From contig NZ_CANMSS010000006.1 of assembly GCF_947500695.1 (NCBI RefSeq), positions 124,001 through 188,000 on the forward strand: a stretch of 64,000 nt of DNA, in the 5' to 3' direction. How positions within the stretch are numbered: the stretch's first letter is position 1; each line of letters starts with the position of its first letter. Source of the stretch: an uncultured Pseudoteredinibacter sp. (GTDB lineage: Bacteria > Pseudomonadota > Gammaproteobacteria > Pseudomonadales > Cellvibrionaceae). Both the position numbers and the translations under genes were made by a program. Positions 61,752-64,000 of the stretch are shown in pieces. The notes beneath the pieces are model-generated. The model was not told the origin of the DNA and did not search any database. It worked only from the letters and a program-made list of their open reading frames with translations.

Positions 61752-62747
61752 ATGTTGCAAGGAACGACAGTGACCCCCGAACACAGCAGTGCCGCTAGCG
61801 GTGCTTTAGACCAAAAGCTGCTTGACCAAGCCGCTTACTGGATAGTCAGACTACGCTCTGACCGCTGTGCCCTGTCCGATAAAAAAGAATTTTCAAATTG
61901 GCTGGAAAGTGACCCTCAACACGCCAACGCTTTCGACCAAGTACTAGATACCTGGCAGACCAGCGCCCACGTTAGCAATGAGCCCGAACAAAATCATCGC
62001 TCAAGCCAATGGCAGTATATTAGCGCCATGGCAGCCACCGTATTAGTGGCTGTAGCGGCCATACTGTGGCAATCAAACAAAGACGCCAATATCTACCAAC
62101 AGAGTTTCAGTACCCAAGCTGGCGAGTTTGCTCAAGTTGAGCTTCCTGATGGCTCCGTTATTGAGCTGAACACCAATTCCAAGATTGACGTGCATTTCGA
62201 TGATAAGGCACGCCATATCACTCTATACCAAGGTGAAGCCTACTTCGACATCAATAGCGATAATCAGCGCAGCCTAGACGTCGATCTTGGTGATGCTACC
62301 GTTAGCGTATTGGGCACAGAGTTCAACATCCGTAAAAAGAGCGATAACAGCCATATTATTGTGACCGAAGGCCGCGTGAAGGTAAGCGAAAAAACCGGCC
62401 ACGAGCAGATCGCCGGAGACAAAGCTGTACTAAACCAAGGCCAGCAGATCAGCGTATTCAAGCGTACCGGCCTAGGCCTGGTAATGCCGAAGCAGAACAG
62501 CCAAGATATTAACTGGCGTGCACGCACCCTAGTATTTCAAGAGACCAACTTGCAACAGGCGCTTGAAGAGCTAAATCGCTACCTAAAACAACCCGTTGAT
62601 ACCAGCGATGAAAGCCTGCAGTATTCAAAGGTTTCAGGCACATTTAGCCTTGATGAGCCCGATACCACGCTTTCTGCCCTTATCGAAACCTTCTCTATAG
62701 AGCAGGAACAAGGTAACGACGGCAAGACTCGCCTGTTTATTAAATAA
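61752..62747 (+). CDS. FecR-family anti-sigma / transmembrane signal relay
   Basis: The 331-residue protein has an N-terminal DUF4880 region (about 20-75: AAYWIVRLRSDRCALSDKKEFSNWLESDPQHANAFDQV), one transmembrane segment (about 95-112), the FecR beta domain (about 125-225: GEFAQVELPDGSVIELNTNSKI; GEAYFDI; VLGTEFNI; VTEGRVKV), and a C-terminal STN-interacting region (about 265-331). It relays receptor occupancy to the sigma factor. A GTG at 61770 with AAGGA 6 nt upstream is an equally good start. Confidence 0.92.
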   Translation: MLQGTTVTPEHSSAASGALDQKLLDQAAYWIVRLRSDRCALSDKKEFSNWLESDPQHANAFDQVLDTWQTSAHVSNEPEQNHRSSQWQYISAMAATVLVAVAAILWQSNKDANIYQQSFSTQAGEFAQVELPDGSVIELNTNSKIDVHFDDKARHITLYQGEAYFDINSDNQRSLDVDLGDATVSVLGTEFNIRKKSDNSHIIVTEGRVKVSEKTGHEQIAGDKAVLNQGQQISVFKRTGLGLVMPKQNSQDINWRARTLVFQETNLQQALEELNRYLKQPVDTSDESLQYSKVSGTFSLDEPDTTLSALIETFSIEQEQGNDGKTRLFIK

Positions 62748-62926
62748 CCCCCCTCACCCCCCGCTTAAGTAATATTTCGCGACAAATTTGAGCTATCGCC
62801 TCAATTCAGTTATAAATGTGCAATTGTTCTTACTTTTGTATACAAAATAACAAGGTTCAACCGGCCTATTTAGACAAAATATCAGCCGCGATGGACCACA
62901 AACGCTGAATTAACGAGCACCAAGTT

Positions 62927-64000
62927 TTGCATAAGCTTTCATTGCAATGGCCCGCCCTTATTGCCGCCAGCATTGCTTCTAGCTATCCGCTAGAACTCGC
63001 CGCGGAGGCTCCCGCTCGCCAAGCGCAAAGTCAGCAAGAAAGCTCAATCACCCTAGACATCCCAGCTCAAAGCTTAGCTCGCAGCCTAATTCAATTAGGC
63101 AAAAGCCAAAATATCAGCATTGTATTCCCAACCCAGCTGCTAAACGGCAAGCAAGGCCCTGCAATCAAAGGCCAGTTCAGTATAAATGGCGCCCTAAATG
63201 CTCTATTAAAGGAAAGCGGCATCGAACACTTAGCCTTAAGCCCAAAGGTTATTCGCCTTAAGGCCAGCGGCGAAATTGAGCAAGCCAATGAAGCGCCATT
63301 TCAATATGGCCCCATGGAAGAGATCTCTGTTATTGGCCGCCCCTTGACCGGAAGCCGACTAAAGCGACACGATCTAAACGGCAGCGCCCCAGTTGATATC
63401 ATTTCAGCCCCCCAAATTGCCGAGCTCGGAGTTCAGTCCGTTGGTGAACTACTAAAATTTATGCCTGCCGTATCTGGCAACTCCACATCCACCTCCATAG
63501 GCAATGGCGGTGATGGCACGGCGACAGTTACCTTAAGAGGACTACCCGCCAGCAACACTCTTGTATTAATTAATGGGCATCGAATCGCCAATAGCGGGTT
63601 TGCCGGCGAAGCCGTTGATTTAAACAGCATCTCTACAGATAGTATTGAGCGCATCGAGATTCTTAAAGGTGGCGGCTCAGCAGTATACGGCTCAGACGCC
63701 ATTGCGGGCGTAGTTAATATTAACCTCAAAAAGGAATATAGCGGCGCTAGTTTTAATCAGTATTACGGACAAAGCAGCCGAGGGGGTCTGGGCAGCTTAA
63801 ATAGCAACCTAACTCTTGGAAAAGATTTTGATAAAGGCAATGCGCTGCTGATACTTTCGCATCAACAACGCGACCCAATCTTTAGCCGAGACCGTGAGCT
63901 TTCTGCCAGCGCCGATGGCCGCCCGTTCGGCGGCAGCGATAGCCGATCGAGCGCCACCCCTGGCGGTCGATTCACATTGAGCGACGGCAGTGTAGTAACT
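62927..64000 (+). CDS. TonB-dependent receptor with N-terminal STN signalling domain, incomplete at window edge
   Basis: From a TTG at 62927 the frame is open to base 64000 (358 codons). No ATG is available: the frame has a stop at 62906-62908 and the first in-frame ATG is far inside the STN/plug. A signal peptide (LSLQWPALIAASIASSYPLELAA) is followed by an STN domain (about 45-110: ITLDIPAQSLARSLIQLGKSQNISIVFPTQLL, ALNALLKESGIE) and a plug (EEISVIGRPL; VGELLKFMPAVSGN; ATVTLRGLPASNTLVLINGHR; GSAVYGSDAIAGVVNI). The barrel begins near residue 270. With the FecI- and FecR-like genes it forms a signalling receptor. Substrate unknown. Confidence 0.85.
   Translation, partial: MHKLSLQWPALIAASIASSYPLELAAEAPARQAQSQQESSITLDIPAQSLARSLIQLGKSQNISIVFPTQLLNGKQGPAIKGQFSINGALNALLKESGIEHLALSPKVIRLKASGEIEQANEAPFQYGPMEEISVIGRPLTGSRLKRHDLNGSAPVDIISAPQIAELGVQSVGELLKFMPAVSGNSTSTSIGNGGDGTATVTLRGLPASNTLVLINGHRIANSGFAGEAVDLNSISTDSIERIEILKGGGSAVYGSDAIAGVVNINLKKEYSGASFNQYYGQSSRGGLGSLNSNLTLGKDFDKGNALLILSHQQRDPIFSRDRELSASADGRPFGGSDSRSSATPGGRFTLSDGSVVT

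Noticed and set aside
1..64000. tRNA, rRNA, prophage, integron or insertion-sequence genes
   Set aside because: I looked for CCA-ended cloverleaf patterns, integrases and transposase motifs on both strands and found none I could support by eye.

Overview
The window looks like a chromosomal segment of a free-living, probably marine, gammaproteobacterium with mid-range GC content. Supporting this are a CysK whose PLP-lysine motif is SVKCRIG, a YggL homologue, a canonical gammaproteobacterial LexA box, PutP, a FecI/FecR/TonB-receptor relay and many PAS/GGDEF/EAL-type signalling proteins. A Cellvibrionales-like lineage is my guess; no marker gene fixes the taxon. I saw no rRNA, tRNA, CRISPR array, transposase, integrase or phage gene.

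Layout. 1-9.4 kb: alpha/beta hydrolase fragment, thiolase with a distant LiuR-type palindrome, LemA plus M48 membrane protease, glycerol kinase, a PPOX-type flavoprotein, an AraC regulator and a Yip1-family membrane protein. 9.7-14.4 kb: cysK, a REC-REC-GGDEF protein, an ABM-like protein, a WYL regulator and an EamA transporter. 14.5-18.8 kb: a TonB receptor and a PAS/GGDEF/EAL protein. 19.3-33.5 kb: an accessory-looking stretch. It holds two S41 peptidase homologues, a DUF2185-like protein, a secreted protein, a pair of unknown genes (one with a HEPN-like R-x6-H motif), a secreted amidohydrolase, a degenerate MBL-fold protein, a SnoaL-like protein, a DJ-1/PfpI protein and an overlapping lipoprotein-peptidase/response-regulator/histidine-kinase operon. 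33.6-39.6 kb: the SOS mutasome cassette imuA-imuB-dnaE2 behind a LexA box. 39.7-43.9 kb: a SnoaL-isochorismatase fusion with a divergent LysR, and a TetR/GST divergent pair, interspersed with palindromic repeats.

44-55 kb holds the most distinctive block: a TetR repressor gene, an intergenic region with two matching inverted repeats, then eight co-directional genes. From the second gene on, these follow the order of the Pseudomonas acyclic-terpene-utilisation cluster atuBCDEFGH: SDR, carboxyltransferase, acyl-CoA dehydrogenase, enoyl-CoA hydratase, biotin carboxylase, SDR, acyl-CoA ligase. The first gene is a BKACE/DUF849 enzyme where atuA would be. I read this as a regulated degradation pathway for a branched (isoprenoid-type) acid through CoA ligation, dehydrogenation, biotin-dependent gamma-carboxylation and hydration, with the BKACE enzyme possibly replacing a late cleavage step. 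It lies between two tandem arrays of palindromic repeats.

55.5-64 kb: YggL, PutP, another palindrome cluster, the glutathione-dependent formaldehyde detoxification pair (FrmA, FghA), a small cytochrome c, and an ECF sigma/anti-sigma/STN-TonB receptor signalling operon whose receptor runs off the right edge.

At least sixteen copies of a 27-29 bp palindrome with GGGGTCAGA / TCTGACCCC arms are dispersed or arranged in exact 139-, 143- and about 204-bp periods. Two larger hairpin elements (177 and 149 bp) and patches of marked strand-asymmetric base composition next to such elements are further features that gene annotation does not explain. All coordinates and motifs come from reading the sequence; family assignments are by recognition, without database searches.
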